A stretch of DNA of 64,000 nt from Cynocephalus volans. Its lineage: Eukaryota > Chordata > Mammalia > Dermoptera > Cynocephalidae. The stretch is from positions 30,618,293 to 30,682,292 of the forward strand of contig NC_084469.1 in NCBI RefSeq assembly GCF_027409185.1, read 5' to 3'. How positions within the stretch are numbered: position 1 is the stretch's first letter; each line of letters starts with the position of its first letter. The notes under the pieces were generated by a model that saw nothing but the letters and a program-made list of their open reading frames with translations, did no database searches and was not told the DNA's origin. Positions 22,861 through 34,800 of the stretch are shown piece by piece. The translations under genes were made by a program, and so were the position numbers.

Positions 22861-24594
22861 GCAATCTGTGGATTAATTGATAGCAGAAGGCATGGCCTAT
22901 GAAACGAAATTTGTCGTCTACAGAGGAGGCCAGTGAAACTGCTAGATGTTTTCAAAATACTCTATAGGGCCCAGTACTAGGAAAGTTTTTAGAAAGAGAA
23001 ACATTCTTCTGATGAAGTAAAGACAATAATTGAATTTTACATAACAGGGAGAACTTTCCTGGCTTTGTACATGAACTGCAATATCATTTCTCCTATAAAA
23101 AATAAAAAAAGTTGCTTGAAGCTAAAACCAGAGACGTGTCTCCTCGCAAAGAATTAAAAAGAGAGCATTTCATTAAAGCTAAGCATAGAGCACCAGGGTG
23201 GGAAAATCCTGTATCGTCCAAAGACTGGGAGCACCTTACAGAGAGGGGGGACAATAATAATAATTGAATGATCATAAGTTATGCCAAAGTGTCCTTCTTA
23301 TTTCATATTCTAAAATTAGTAGTTTTTAACTCTGCCATGCAAATATAAGTAATTCATGTTTTGTGTAAACACAGTAATTTTAATAAAAAGCACATTTTTG
23401 TTTTCAAAGAAGCATACATGTATTGACACAAAAACATGTACGGCACATATTGCTAAATTTAGAAAGTGATGATGGTGTGACACGCATATGGGGTGAAACA
23501 GTCCTGGAGGACAGGCCCCACGCTGTCATTCCCTCTGTAATGGAAAAGGACTTTCAGTTTTTTCTCCCTGTGCTCTGGTATCACCTCAAGTTATTTTACT
23601 GGCTTCTGTAATGTAAAAAAATTAAATAAATAAAAATTTAAAAGTTCCAGTGGTGAAAATATGGGGGGTTGGGGTAAGGTGAGTTGACTGTATTGTTTTT
23701 GCTCCAGCCTTCAAAGCATCCTCTGTCACCCCCACCTTTGAGTAAACCAGCAAGTTGGCCAATACATCCACCATAAGGCCTCTCTGTTCACTTGATCAAA
23801 ATTCAGAGGCCAGGAAGAGACATGAAGTAGTCATTGGTCATCTTGTCCATCCCTCCTCTTCTGAGTTAGAGTCAAACCAAACCGTCCCAGTCCTTGAGAG
23901 AATACCCTTAGTAGATCTTTTTACCCTCTTCCCATCTCCCAGCCCTAAAAATAGAAATCTCACCCTCTGTTCCACACCAGCCTTCATCCTGTACCACCAC
24001 CAACATCCCCTCCCCCCAGCATCCTTGCCCTGTTGCCTAATTTTGAATCTTTTTAAGTAATTCCAGTCAAAGATAGTGTCTAAACTTGGAAGGGACAGAT
24101 TATGACCCATGTGGACATAGGTTCATGGACTCCTGACTCTAAAAGGAACTTCTAGCAATATTTTGATCCAGCCATCCCAAATTCAGATAATTCATATCCA
24201 AAGAAACATGTGGCAGACATTATCAGTGCTCAACACACCCGTGAACTTTTGAGGCTATTCACAATCTATCTGTCAAGCTCAGAAGATGTCATTTTATATA
24301 CCATGGGCACCTACATATGTCTACATGGAGATGTTCTCACATACATCTCAACAGTACCTCCTGTCCCCACATGCATGTAGAGCCTTACCATGTGTCCAGC
24401 ACAGAGAAAGGCACTATTAAGACTCAGAAGAATTCTAACGGTAGTTCGTTTTTTCTTATCAGTCTATTAGCACATACCAGTATTTACGAAGCACTCTAAA
24501 GTCTATGTTCTCATTTGAATTTTGCAACAGCATAGCTGAATATCACCCACAGTGACAACCAGGGCCAGGACTAGAAAATAAGAAAGCCAGCTTT
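22861..24594. other. Unassigned intergenic sequence
   Basis: About 1.7 kb with A/T-rich patches (23320-23650). No convincing gene or named repeat. Confidence 0.45.
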
Positions 24595-24718
24595 TATTAT
24601 CCTCTCTTCACAGATGAAAAAGCAGAGGTACACAGGCTAAGGGACTTGCCAGAGGCCATAGAGTTAGAAGGTAGAGCTGCCTCCAAGTGCTGATTCCTAA
24701 TCTCACTCTCTCTAGTAA
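24595..24718 (-). mobile_element. MIR SINE fragment
   Basis: 'cctctcttcacagatgaaaa', 'agcagaggtacacaggctaa', 'gggacttgccagaggccata': antisense MIR core. Confidence 0.7.
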
Positions 24719-24782
24719 ATCCCCAAAGAATTTAAAACTAACCAGCGTGCTACTGACTCTAGGTGCAGTGAGTCTCAGAGAT

Positions 24783-24960
24783 GGTAAAGGCAGTAGAGTA
24801 GAGAGCCTGAAACAGGACATATGGAGACCTAGGTTCTAATCCAGCCTCTGCTGCCTTAGCCTAGAGATCTTTTTAAGTCTTCATTCCTTTATCAGCAAAA
24901 TAAGTCCCTTCCAAGTACCTTGGGATTTTTTCCTTTACCCACTACATGATAGATACTCAG
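24783..24960 (+). mobile_element. MIR SINE
   Basis: 'agacctaggttctaatccag', 'cttcattcctttatcagcaa', 'actacatgatagatactcag': sense MIR, following the antisense copy after only 65 bases. Confidence 0.6.
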
Positions 24961-25444
24961 ACCCACACAGGATGCCAAAAGTTTGGGGGAAATAAGGAAC
25001 TATGAGCAATCGAATAGACAGGCAACAAAGTTGAGAACAGGTGTGGAAATCCAGGAACAATTCATCCGCAGCAGATCTCTGATGGTTCTTGGGCTTTAGC
25101 AACTGGAGAGATGCCCAGATTAGAGGCAGTAGCAGTGGGCCAGGCAGACGTGTGAAGGCCTGAGAGGTAGCAATAATTGAAAAAGAAAGGAGTAAGCTCT
25201 GGAAGGAATCTTGGAACACCCACCAGAAAATATTCAACCTTATTTTTACAGTTTAAGTGTGTAGGATTTGGTGAGATAGTGATATCAGGACCCTAAAAGG
25301 GTTTAGACCTTTATTTGGTATTTACAGATAGTTGTTCAGGTCAGAATACAAGGAAAAGCAAATATAAATCCAGCATCTTCTGTGTGGCAGGCTGTGAGCT
25401 GGGGAGCCCAGGCCCCTTGTTGCATTAAGTCAGCTGTGGTCAAG

Positions 25445-25640
25445 TGAAGACAGCATTGGCCTGAGAAGTTAGGAGACCTGGGCTTGGGCTAACACTGCTC
25501 CTTGCCAGCTGTGTGACATTGGCAGGTCAGCTCCTCTCCGTGGGCCCCAGTTGTTTCATCTATGACATGAGGAATTATAACGTGCACTTCAAGTGATTTA
25601 TTCTGAGTATTAAATGAATTTGATACATAATTATTAAGTT
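25445..25640 (+). mobile_element. MIR SINE
   Basis: 'ggagacctgggcttgggcta', 'ccagctgtgtgacattggca', 'tgtttcatctatgacatgag', 'tattaaatgaatttgataca': sense MIR with normal landmark spacing. Confidence 0.75.
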
Positions 25641-26107
25641 CACAAGTATAGCAGAAGGTGTTAAAATTCCATTGGGTTTTGAGTTAAAGGAGCTACCACG
25701 TTTCTAGAGTTTGTGTCCTTTCTCTAGTAAGGGCCAGAGCAGGGATTTACTGTCCCCCTCTCCAAAACTCCAGCTCTCCCTGTCAGTGCTGTGCCCTTTG
25801 TACCATGTTAATCCTCACTTTCCTTGAATGAGGTAGGTGAGGACTCAAACCTACAGATGCTGCCGTGTCCCCCCATCCCCACTGGACACTGGGAGGGAGC
25901 ATGATTAATCTCTTGGGTCCCAAAACACTTTAACATATTTCAGTGTGTTAGACAAGAGGCAACTGATTGATAAGCTTTGCCAACTTCCCCAACTCAGCAG
26001 GGCCTCAGGAGGCACCAGCCAGCAACTGTTCCAAGGAAGCTCCCACGGAGACAGCCAGGGCCAGGGTTGGGGAATGAAGTCCTTATGAGTTCCACAAACA
26101 GAAACCT

Positions 26108-26380
26108 CTAATTAGCTCCCAAATGAGAGTTCAGGATAACGTGGCCTAGGGGCTGCGGGAAGACTGGGGATTTGCTGATTGTCTTCTGTACCTTTGCTAA
26201 TAAGACCAGAGGGGAGGGATGACCAGAAAAAGTTTTCTTTCTTTTGGATCCTGAGTCTGAAACAAACTGAGACCTTAGAGAGTGGAAGAGGCTTATTAGC
26301 AATGGGTGGTTTCAGTGGCATCATTAGCGAAACTCATTAGCAAAGTTGTGAGTAGCAGGAAGGTGTGTTCCCAAGGAGAA
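26108..26380. promoter_or_regulatory. Candidate OR-type enhancer: homeodomain motif cluster with EBF-like site
   Basis: Five homeodomain-type cores in about 235 bases: CTAATTAGC (26108), GCTAATAAG (26196), TTATTAGC (26293), ATTAGC (26323) and ATTAGC (26336). They are followed by TCCCAAGGAG (26369-26378), close to the EBF core TCCCNNGGGA. OR enhancers known in mouse combine Lhx2 homeodomain and Ebf sites. I recognise no repeat here. The call rests only on motif density and OR context. Confidence 0.25.
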
Positions 26381-26559
26381 TGAATGCCTGGGCACGAATG
26401 AGCCTCCTGCAAACCTGGCCTCCCGTTTCTGCACTTTTTGTCTAGGTTTTGGTATTGCATTCTCCCACCCTCCAACCTCCCTCACACCCCAGAACCCTAC
26501 TGATCTTCCACTCTTCTTGTCACAGCCTGTTTATTTTTTAAATTCCACATTACTAAAAA

Positions 26560-27878
26560 TCTACTTCATTGTTTTTAATGGCTAAAAACATTTTATAACT
26601 GCATCATGATTTCCTTAATCAACCCCCTGTTGAAGGTTGTGTCCAGTTCTTCACTGTTAAGAGCATTGCCTTGATTTGACTTTGCACAGCTGTTTCTTCC
26701 AATGGATCAGATGCTTGGGTATATTTTCAACCCTTTTATGAATACTGACAAATCATCAACTAAACCGATTGTGCCTTCTAACTTTTCTGCCAATTCAATG
26801 CAAGAGGGCCACGTTCCTAACCCTGACCAACCCTAGATATTATCATTTTAAAAAATCTTTGCAAGCTAAATAAATTCCAAAAATTTATTTCAAAAAAAAA
26901 AAAAAATCTTTGCAAGGCGATAAGTGAATCACTATTTTCAATTGCTGTTTTAGTGTGCATCTCTTTATGAGTGAGACTGAGATTTTCTTCTATTAATACA
27001 AGTATTAACTCTTTGTCATAGAGGCTGCAAATATTTGTCTTATTATTAAATTTGTCTCTCATTAATGCTAATGGTATTTTTGATGAACAGACATTTTTAT
27101 GTAGTTAAATATATGTTTACTTTATGACTTTTGTCTTTGCTGTCACACTTAAAATTATTTTCCCCATTTCAAGTTTATGTAAATATCATCTATATTTTGT
27201 TCTACTTATAAACTTTATGACTTTATTTTTCACATCTTGTGTTTTACATTTTTATATGCAAAATTCATGTTAGTACATGATATGATACAGGAATACAAGA
27301 TGGTTCCCAATGACTTGAATCGCCTCCTTTTGTCCAATATGAAGGGTTGTCATACACCTGTGTCTGCTTCTGAATTTACATTCTGCTGCACCATTCTGAA
27401 TTAATACCGCAACGTTTCAGTCACCGCGGCTTTCTAACACATATTCACCTCTCACTCTGAAGATGCTTCCTTGTCACTCTCTTTCCTCCCAAATGTTCAT
27501 CATTAATCTCATATGTTTCCTCTTCCAGTTTAACCATAGAATCATTTTGATGACTGGGATTTTCTACCATTGGGATTTTAATTATAACTGTTAAATTTAT
27601 AAAATAATTTGGGGAGAACTGACAGCTTTGCAATACTGAATCTTTCCAGATAGAGAATGGTATGGTCTCTCCACTTATTCGAGTATTATTTCTAGAAGAG
27701 TTTTGTAGGCTTTTAAAAATTAGAGTTTCAGCCTTTTATTAAGTTTATTTCTAAATAAGTAATAGGTTTTTTTACTATTATGAAGTGGATATTTTAATAT
27801 GAGATAAGAATATTTTAGTTTTCTTGATACATATTGCTGAGCCATCTACCAATAGGAAGGGTTTTACCTCCATTTTAA
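26560..27878 (-). mobile_element. Ancient L1 (antisense), ORF2 3' half
   Basis: T-rich text in the order of an antisense L1 ORF2: 'gtgtgcatctctttatgagt', 'ttcttctattaatacaagta', 'gcaaatatttgtcttattat', later 'ctttgcaatactgaatcttt' and 'gtaggcttttaaaaattag'. Highly diverged. It is interrupted on its right by a younger L1 with target duplications, after which similar text resumes. Confidence 0.5.
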
Positions 27879-27892
27879 AATGATTTGTGTCC

Positions 27893-29017
27893 CATGGGTC
27901 AATGGAATAGAATAAAAAACCCAGAATCCAACCCACACACCTACAGCCATCGGATCTTTGACAAAGGCACCAAGTCTATGCACTGGGGGAGAGACTGCCT
28001 CTTCAGCAAATGGTGCTGGGAAAACTGGATATTCATATGTAGGAGAATGAAACTAGACCCATACTTCTCACCCTATACCAAAATCAACTCAAAATGGATT
28101 AAAGAATTAAATATATGCCTGAAAACAATTAAAAAAAAACATAGGGGAAACACTCCAGGAAGTAGGAGTGGGTACAGAATTCATGAATAGGACCCCAAAA
28201 GCACAGGCAATCAAAGGAAAAATAAACATGGGATTATATCAAATTTAAAAGCTTCTGCACAGCAAAGGAAACAATAACAGAGTGAAAAGACAACCAACAG
28301 AGTGGGAGAAAGTGTTTGCAAAATATACATCTGACTACTGATTAATATCCAGAATATACAAGGAACTCAAACAACTTTACAGCAAAAAACCAAATAACCC
28401 AGGTAAAAAATGGGCAAAGGAGCTGAATAGGCATTTCTCAAAGGAAGATATACAAATGGCCAATGGACACATAAAAAAATGCTCAACATCACTCAGCATT
28501 TGGGAAATGCAAATCAAAACCACTTTGAGATACCATCTCAGTCCAGTTAGGATGGCTAATATCCAAAAGACTGAGAATGATAAATGCTGGCGAGGATGCA
28601 GAGGAAAAAGAACTCACATACACAGTTGGTGGGGCTGCAAAATGGTGCAGCCTTTATGGAAAATGGTATGGAGGTTCCTCAAACAATCACAGATAGATCT
28701 ACCATATGACTCAGCTATTCCCCTGCTGGGAATATACCCAGAGGAATGGAAATCATCAAGTCGAAGGGATACCTGTACCCCCATGTCTATTGCAGCACTA
28801 TTTACAATAGCCAAGAATTGGAACCAGCCCAAATGTCCATCATCAGATGAGTGGATAAGGAAACTGTGGTACATCTACACAATGGAATACTACTCTGTTA
28901 TAAAAAAGAATGAAATACTGCCATTCACAACAACATGGATGGACTTAAAGAAAATTATATTAAGTAAGCCAGGCACAGAAAGAGAAATATCACATGTTCT
29001 CACTTATTTGGGGAATC

Positions 29018-29048
<31 letters not shown>

Positions 29049-29182
29049 ATACAAACAAATAAAGGCTGGGGGTGGGAATAAGACACAACAATCACAACAA
29101 TTTCTTGAACTTGTTAAGACAAGTGAACAGATATGTTGTAGTGGTGGGGGAGGGGAGAGAGGGAGGACAGGGGAAAAAAAGG
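27893..29182 (+). mobile_element. 5'-truncated L1 with target duplication
   Basis: Starts inside ORF2 ([15 protein letters not shown] block) and runs to the ORF2 end, a TAAATA-rich tract at 29020-29050 and a G-rich 3' UTR. It is flanked by the 14-bp duplication AATGATTTGTGTCC at 27879-27892 and 29183-29196. Several frame breaks (for example near 28130 in an A run). C-terminal ORF2 text from 28456 is well preserved, so it is of moderate age. Confidence 0.92.
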
Positions 29183-29196
29183 AATGATTTGTGTCC

Positions 29197-29828
29197 ATTT
29201 CACTATATCATCACAAGTATTAATTATTTTTAATGATTGCTAATTTGAGAGGCAAAAATATATAATAGTTTTACTTTGCTTTCTCTGCTTACTACTAAAG
29301 CTGAGTATTTTCTCTTGCCTGCTAACTATGTTTGCATGTGTCTCTCTTTTTTTTTCCCAAATAAATAAATTCTGCTTTACTAATAATGTATTATTACTAG
29401 GGAAATTAAATTACTTAAAATGCAGTTTTTCAAGATGGATGCTGAAGTGTTTTGGGGTGAGATATTATTACATCTCTAATTTACTTTAAAATGATTTAGC
29501 CAAAAATATTTACACAAAACAAATATCTAACAATTGCTGAATTCCAAGTAGTGAGTAAATGGACATTCATTGTGTTTATACTCTCTCTACTTTTATGTAT
29601 GTTTAAAATTTTTCATAATAAAAAGCTTTTTAAAAATATTAAATTTAATGGTTTTGGCAATATTGTCAATGGACAAGTTAGAGCAAAATACATTTCCTTA
29701 TCAAATTTCCAGAATTTTCAACCCCAAGAATCTTTGGCAAGAAAAGGAAAAATTAGTTGTGAATAAATTCTTAAAAATTCGAAAGCTGTGTATGAATATT
29801 ACAGCATCTGTCTCTCTTGTAAGTAAGC
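29197..29828 (-). mobile_element. Probable continuation of the ancient L1
   Basis: After the younger L1, text such as 'agttttactttgctttctct' and 'gctgagtattttctcttgcc' resembles the antisense ORF2 C-terminal part of the same old L1. From 29530 the text ('ctctctacttttatgtatgt', 'tttcataataaaaagctttt') looks like another old repeat tail. Weak. Confidence 0.35.
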
Positions 29829-30348
29829 TGCCTTTAGGTTCTTGTGTGGACCTGAACCCCTTTTCCCCACCCATGAATATTAACTGACTAGCTTTTCTGC
29901 TTCTGTAATTAGCTTGTGGAAGGTTTTACAAGCCTCTGTGGGTGGGACTTCCCAAACTGCCCAAAGTACACCCAGTTCCAGGAAGGGAGTATGCTCAACC
30001 GATTCCAGGAACAGCATGACCAGCTCCTTATCTTTGGACACCAAGGGAGGAAAGAGGGGGGAAGGGAAGAGTAGACCATTGGCCAATACCTCAGTCCTTC
30101 CTTTGCCCACCAAAAGCTAAAAGCCCAACGGTTTTAAAAATTGCTTAAAGTGGCCAATAAACGGCGTACAACCCATCCTGTTACCAAAGTCTGCCTACCA
30201 AACTGTATAAAAGATGCTTGAGTTAAGAGCTCGGGGCCATTTCAGTCCTAAAGACAGAGTGACCCCAGCATGCTGGAAATAAAAAAACCTCTTGCTTGAT
30301 TGCAGTGATCTCTGTCTCCTGATCTTTGCGAGATGAGCCTTCCCAACA
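29829..30348 (+). mobile_element. Solo ERV-type LTR (class I-like)
   Basis: A 520-bp block with LTR anatomy: TG at 29829; CCAAT at 30153; TATAAAAG at 30206-30213; AATAAA at 30278-30283 about 70 bases later, followed by a TTGATTGCA/CTCTGTCTCCTGATC U5-like part; and CA at 30347-30348. A possible target duplication AGTAAG occurs at 29822-29827 (one base before TG) and at 30349-30354. No internal retroviral gene is present, so it is a solo LTR. Family not assigned. It separates two blocks of ancient antisense L1. Confidence 0.6.
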
Positions 30349-30439
30349 AGTAAGATTCGTGCTTTCGGGCCAGTCTTACATTTGGCTTGTTTATACATCT
30401 AGATCTCATTGTTTTCATAAGTATTTCTGTTTGATCTTT

Positions 30440-30860
30440 GGAGGGTAAATATATTAGCCTTTTCATGTTTTCTGCAAATATTTCTCTAAGTTTGTTATTT
30501 GCCTTCTAATTTGGGTAACTTTTTAATAAGTTTTTAAAAATACTTATGTGGTCAAATCTATTAATCTTTTTCCTTTTGGGCTTTCTTCCATTGCTTGTGT
30601 GCCTAGAATGTTAAACCAGACTGCATTTATTTTGATATATTTTATATGTATCCAAGAGGATTTTTTTCACATAGACATCAATTACCTCAACACTGTTTAT
30701 TGAATATTACAGCCCCTGCTCCACCCCCACTGTTTGTAATGCTTAATTTATGCACATATTAAGTTATTGTAAATCCAAAAATGTGTTTATGCTCTGTGTC
30801 TTTCATTCCATCAATTGCCTATTCCTAAATCCATATGGTTTTATTATTGCTACATAATAA
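30440..30860 (-). mobile_element. Ancient L1 fragment (antisense)
   Basis: 'gtggtcaaatctattaatct', 'tttgggctttcttccattgc', 'attacctcaacactgtttat' and 'cattccatcaattgcctatt' keep the order of antisense L1 ORF2 (the text around 'cagcaccatttgttgaa' and 'ttctattccattgatct' in younger copies). Confidence 0.5.
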
Positions 30861-30877
30861 CAACAATAATAATAGCA

Positions 30878-30980
30878 ACCCCATTTATTTAGAGACTAGC
30901 CAGAGACTAAGCTTTACATATATTATCTCATTTCATCTTTATAATAAAAGTTAGAATTTTCATTTTATAGGTGAAGGAAG
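30878..30980 (-). mobile_element. MIR SINE fragment
   Basis: 'acatatattatctcatttca' and 'ttttcattttataggtgaag': antisense MIR core. Confidence 0.6.
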
Positions 30981-31640
30981 TCCTAGGGAGAAAAACTCTG
31001 ACAGAACACATCCTAACATTGTTTTTATTTTTTTCCCCAGTTTGTTTAAGGGTATACCACCTGGCTTTTCTCAATCTCCAATTTATTTTAGAGCCCTCTA
31101 GTCTATTCACACGGCCTTTCTTTCCACACTCCTTAAATTGGATTAGGGGCCAGATCAGCCAAAAAGCTGCCCTGGGCACCTGCCTCACAAATGCTAAACA
31201 TCACCACGGCAACAGTTCCACTCAGATTTCCTCATGCAACTCCTTTTATAACTGGCAAAATGCAAATTCACTGCTCCTTCCTGCTGAAATACACAGAGCC
31301 CTCTAAGTAAAATTTTTAAAACTCTCCTTGCCAGTGCTGACCTACCTTTATTCAATATTTTGTGATAAGCGTGTGGAAATAAAGACATGTCACCAGCCCT
31401 GACAGCCAGGTGTTAGACATCTGAATACAGCAGATGAAGTAGGCTAAAATTCTAAAACAGAACAACTCACAGCATAATGGCTCTTAGTAAGAACAATTCT
31501 TTTTTTCTATTATCTAAATTTTAAATACCTTAATCTGCATCTTGAAAAGTTATCTGATTTGGCAAATCACAAAAGAAAACTGAAGAGAATAAATGATAGA
31601 GTTTTTGCTGATGTGAATGCCAGGAAAACAATAATTTTCA
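30981..31640. other. Unassigned intergenic sequence
   Basis: No gene is seen; the 111-codon ORF at 30971-31306 (+) has no recognisable domain. Confidence 0.45.
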
Positions 31641-31642
31641 TG

Positions 31643-31660
31643 CATATTTTGACAAAACTT
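31643..31660. repeat. Target-site duplication, left copy (L1 at 31661)
   Basis: CATATTTTGACAAAACTT, matching 37680-37697 (CATATTCTGACAAAACTT) with a single difference. Confidence 0.93.
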
Positions 31661-31874
31661 AATTTATTTATTTATTTTATTTTACTTCTCAAAATACATT
31701 GTAGTTGATTTTCATCCCCCTTTACCCATTCCTCTTCACCTCTTTCCCTCCACCCACCTCCCCCCATATCGTATCTGTTCACTTGACTTAAAAAGTTCAA
31801 GGAAATTTTGTGGTTATTCTGTCTTCTTCCCCCACCCTTCATTTGTTTGTGTGTTTATATATTTATTTATTTTT

Positions 31875-34800
31875 AGCTCCCACAAATAAGTGAGAACATG
31901 TGGTATTTTTCTGTGCCTGACTTGTTTCACTTAATATAATTTTCTCTAAGTCCATCCATGTTGTTGCGAATGGTAGTATTTCATTCTTTTTTATAGCAGA
32001 GAAGTATTCCATTGTGTAGATGTACCACAGTTTCCTTATCCACTCATCACATGATGGACATTTGGGCTGGTTCCAGCTCTTGGCTATTGTAAACAGAGCT
32101 GCAATAGACAGGGGAGAAAAGGTACCCCTTCGGCACGATGATTTCCATTCCTCTGGGTATATCCCCAGCAGTGGAATTCCTGGGTCATATGGTAGATCTA
32201 TCTGTAATTGTTTGAGGAACCTCGATAGTATTTTCCATAAAGGCTGCACCACTTTGCAGCCCCACCAACAGTGTATGAGAGTTCCTTTTTCTCCGCAACC
32301 TCTCCAGCACTTATCATTCTCAGTCTTTTGGATATTAGCCATCCTAACTGGAGTGAGATAGTATCTCAGTGTGGTTTTGATTTGCATTTCCCTGATGCTG
32401 AGTGAGGTTGAGCGTTTTTTCATGTGTCTGTTGGCCATTCATATATCTTCCTTTGAGAAATGCCTATTCAGCTCCTTTGCCCATTTTTTACCTGGGTTGT
32501 TTGGTTTTTTGCTGTAAAGTTGTTTGAGTTCCTTGTATATTCTGGATATTAATCCTTTGTCAGATGTATATTTTGCAAATATTTTCTCCCACTCTCTTGG
32601 TTGTTTTTTTACTGTCTTGATTGTTTCTTTTGCTGTGCAGAAGCTTTTTAGTTTGATTTAATCTCATTTGTTTATTTTACCTTTAGTCGCCTGTGCTTTT
32701 GGGGTCCTATTCATGAATTCTGTACCCACTCCTACTTCCTGGAGTGTTTCCCCTATGTTTTCTTTAAGGAGTTTTACTGTTTCCTGATGTATATTTAATT
32801 CTTTAATCCATTTTGAGTTGATTTTGGTATATGGTGAAAGGTACAGGTCTAGTTTCATTCTCCTACATATGAGTATCAAGTTTTCCCAGCACCACTAGTT
32901 GAAAAGGCAGTCTTTCCCCAGTATGTAGATTTGTTGCGTTTGTCAAAAATCTGATGGCTGTAGGCATATGGATTGATTTCTGGGTTCTCTATTCTATTCC
33001 ACTGATTAGTGTATCTGTTTTTATGCCAGTACCATGCTGTTTTGGTTATTATAGCTTTGTAACATAGTTTAAAGTCAGGTTGTGTTATGCCTCCAGCTTC
33101 ATTTTTTTGCTCAGGATTGCTTTGGCTATACATGGTCTTTTGTTGTCCATCTCAGAGGAAAATGTCATTGGAATTTTGATGGGGATTACATTGAATCTGT
33201 AGATCACTTTGGGTAATATAGACATTTTCACAATGTTAATTCTTCCAATCCAAGAAAGGGATATCTTTCCATCATCTTGTGTCCTCTTTCATTTCTTTTA
33301 ACAATATTTTGTAGTTTTCTTCATAGAGATTTTTCACATCCTTGGCCAGCTTTATTCCTAAATATTTTATTCTATGGTGGCTATAGTAAATGGGCTAGCT
33401 TTCTTGATTTCTTTTTCTGCTTGCTCACTGTTGCAGTATAGTAATGCTACTGATTTTTCTGTGTTGATTTTGTGTCCTGCAACTTTGCTGAAATCATTTA
33501 TCAACTCTAGGAATTTTTAATAGAGGCTTTAGGCTGTTCAATATATAGGATCATATCATCCACAAAAAGCGACAGCTTGACTTCACCCTTTCCAATCTGG
33601 ATGCCCTTTATTTCCTTCTCTTCTCTGACTGCTCTGGCTAGTACTTCCAACACTATGTTGAATAGGAGTTGTGAGAGTGGGCATTCTTGTCTAGTTCCTG
33701 TTCTTAAGGAAAAAGCTTTCAGCTTTTCCCTGTTCAGGATGATATTGGCAGTGGGCTTATCATATATGGCTTTAATTATGCTTAGATACTTTCCACCTAT
33801 GCCTAATTTGTAGAGTCTTTATCATGAAAGGATATTCAATTTTGTCAAATGCTTTTTCAGCATCAGTAGAGATGATCGTGTGGTTTCTGTCTTTGCTTTT
33901 ATTCACGTGCAGTATCACATTTATTGATTTGTGTATGTTGAATGAAACTTGCATCCCTGGGTTGAATCCCACTTGATCGTGGTGTATAATTTTCTGTATG
34001 TGTTGCTGTATTCTGTTTGCCAGTATTTTACTGAGGATTTTTGCATCTATATTCATCAAGGATATTGGCCTGTAGTTTTCTATCTTTGGTGCATCTTTGT
34101 CTGGTTTTGGTATCAGGTTAATTTTTGCCTCATAGAATGAGTTTGGGAGAATGGCGTCTGTTTCAATCTTTTGGAACAGTTTGTAGAGAATTGGTATCAG
34201 TTCTTCTTTGAAGGTTTGGTAGAACTCTTCAGTGAACCCATCCAGTCCTGGGCTTTTCTTTGTTGGGAGCCTTCTGATAACAGCTTCAATCTCTTTTATT
34301 GTTATTGGTCTGTTCAGATATTCTATATCTTCTTGGCTCAGTTTTGGTAGTTTGTATGCATCCAGAAATTTATCCATTTCCTCCAGATTTTCAAATTTGT
34401 TGTCATATAGTTGTTTAGAGTAGTCTCTAATGATTCCTTGAATTTCTGAGGTGTCAGTTGTAATATCACCTTTTTAATTTTTAATTTTTGTTATTTGGGT
34501 CTTCTCTTTTCTTTTCTTTTCTTAGTTAATCTTGCTAAAGGTTTGTCAATTTTATTTATTTTTTCAAAAAACAACTTTTTGTTTCATTGAGCTTTTGTAT
34601 TATTTTTCAGGTTTCTATTTCATTTAGTTCTTCTCTGATCTTAATTATTTCTTTCTATCTACTAAACTTTAGGTTTGGATTGTTCTTGTTTTTCTAGATC
34701 TTTAAGGTGAAGTGTTAGGTTATTTATTTGCCATCTTTTCATTCTTCTGAAGTAAGCATTTAATGCAATAAATTTACCCCTTAGTACTGCTTTTGCAGTA

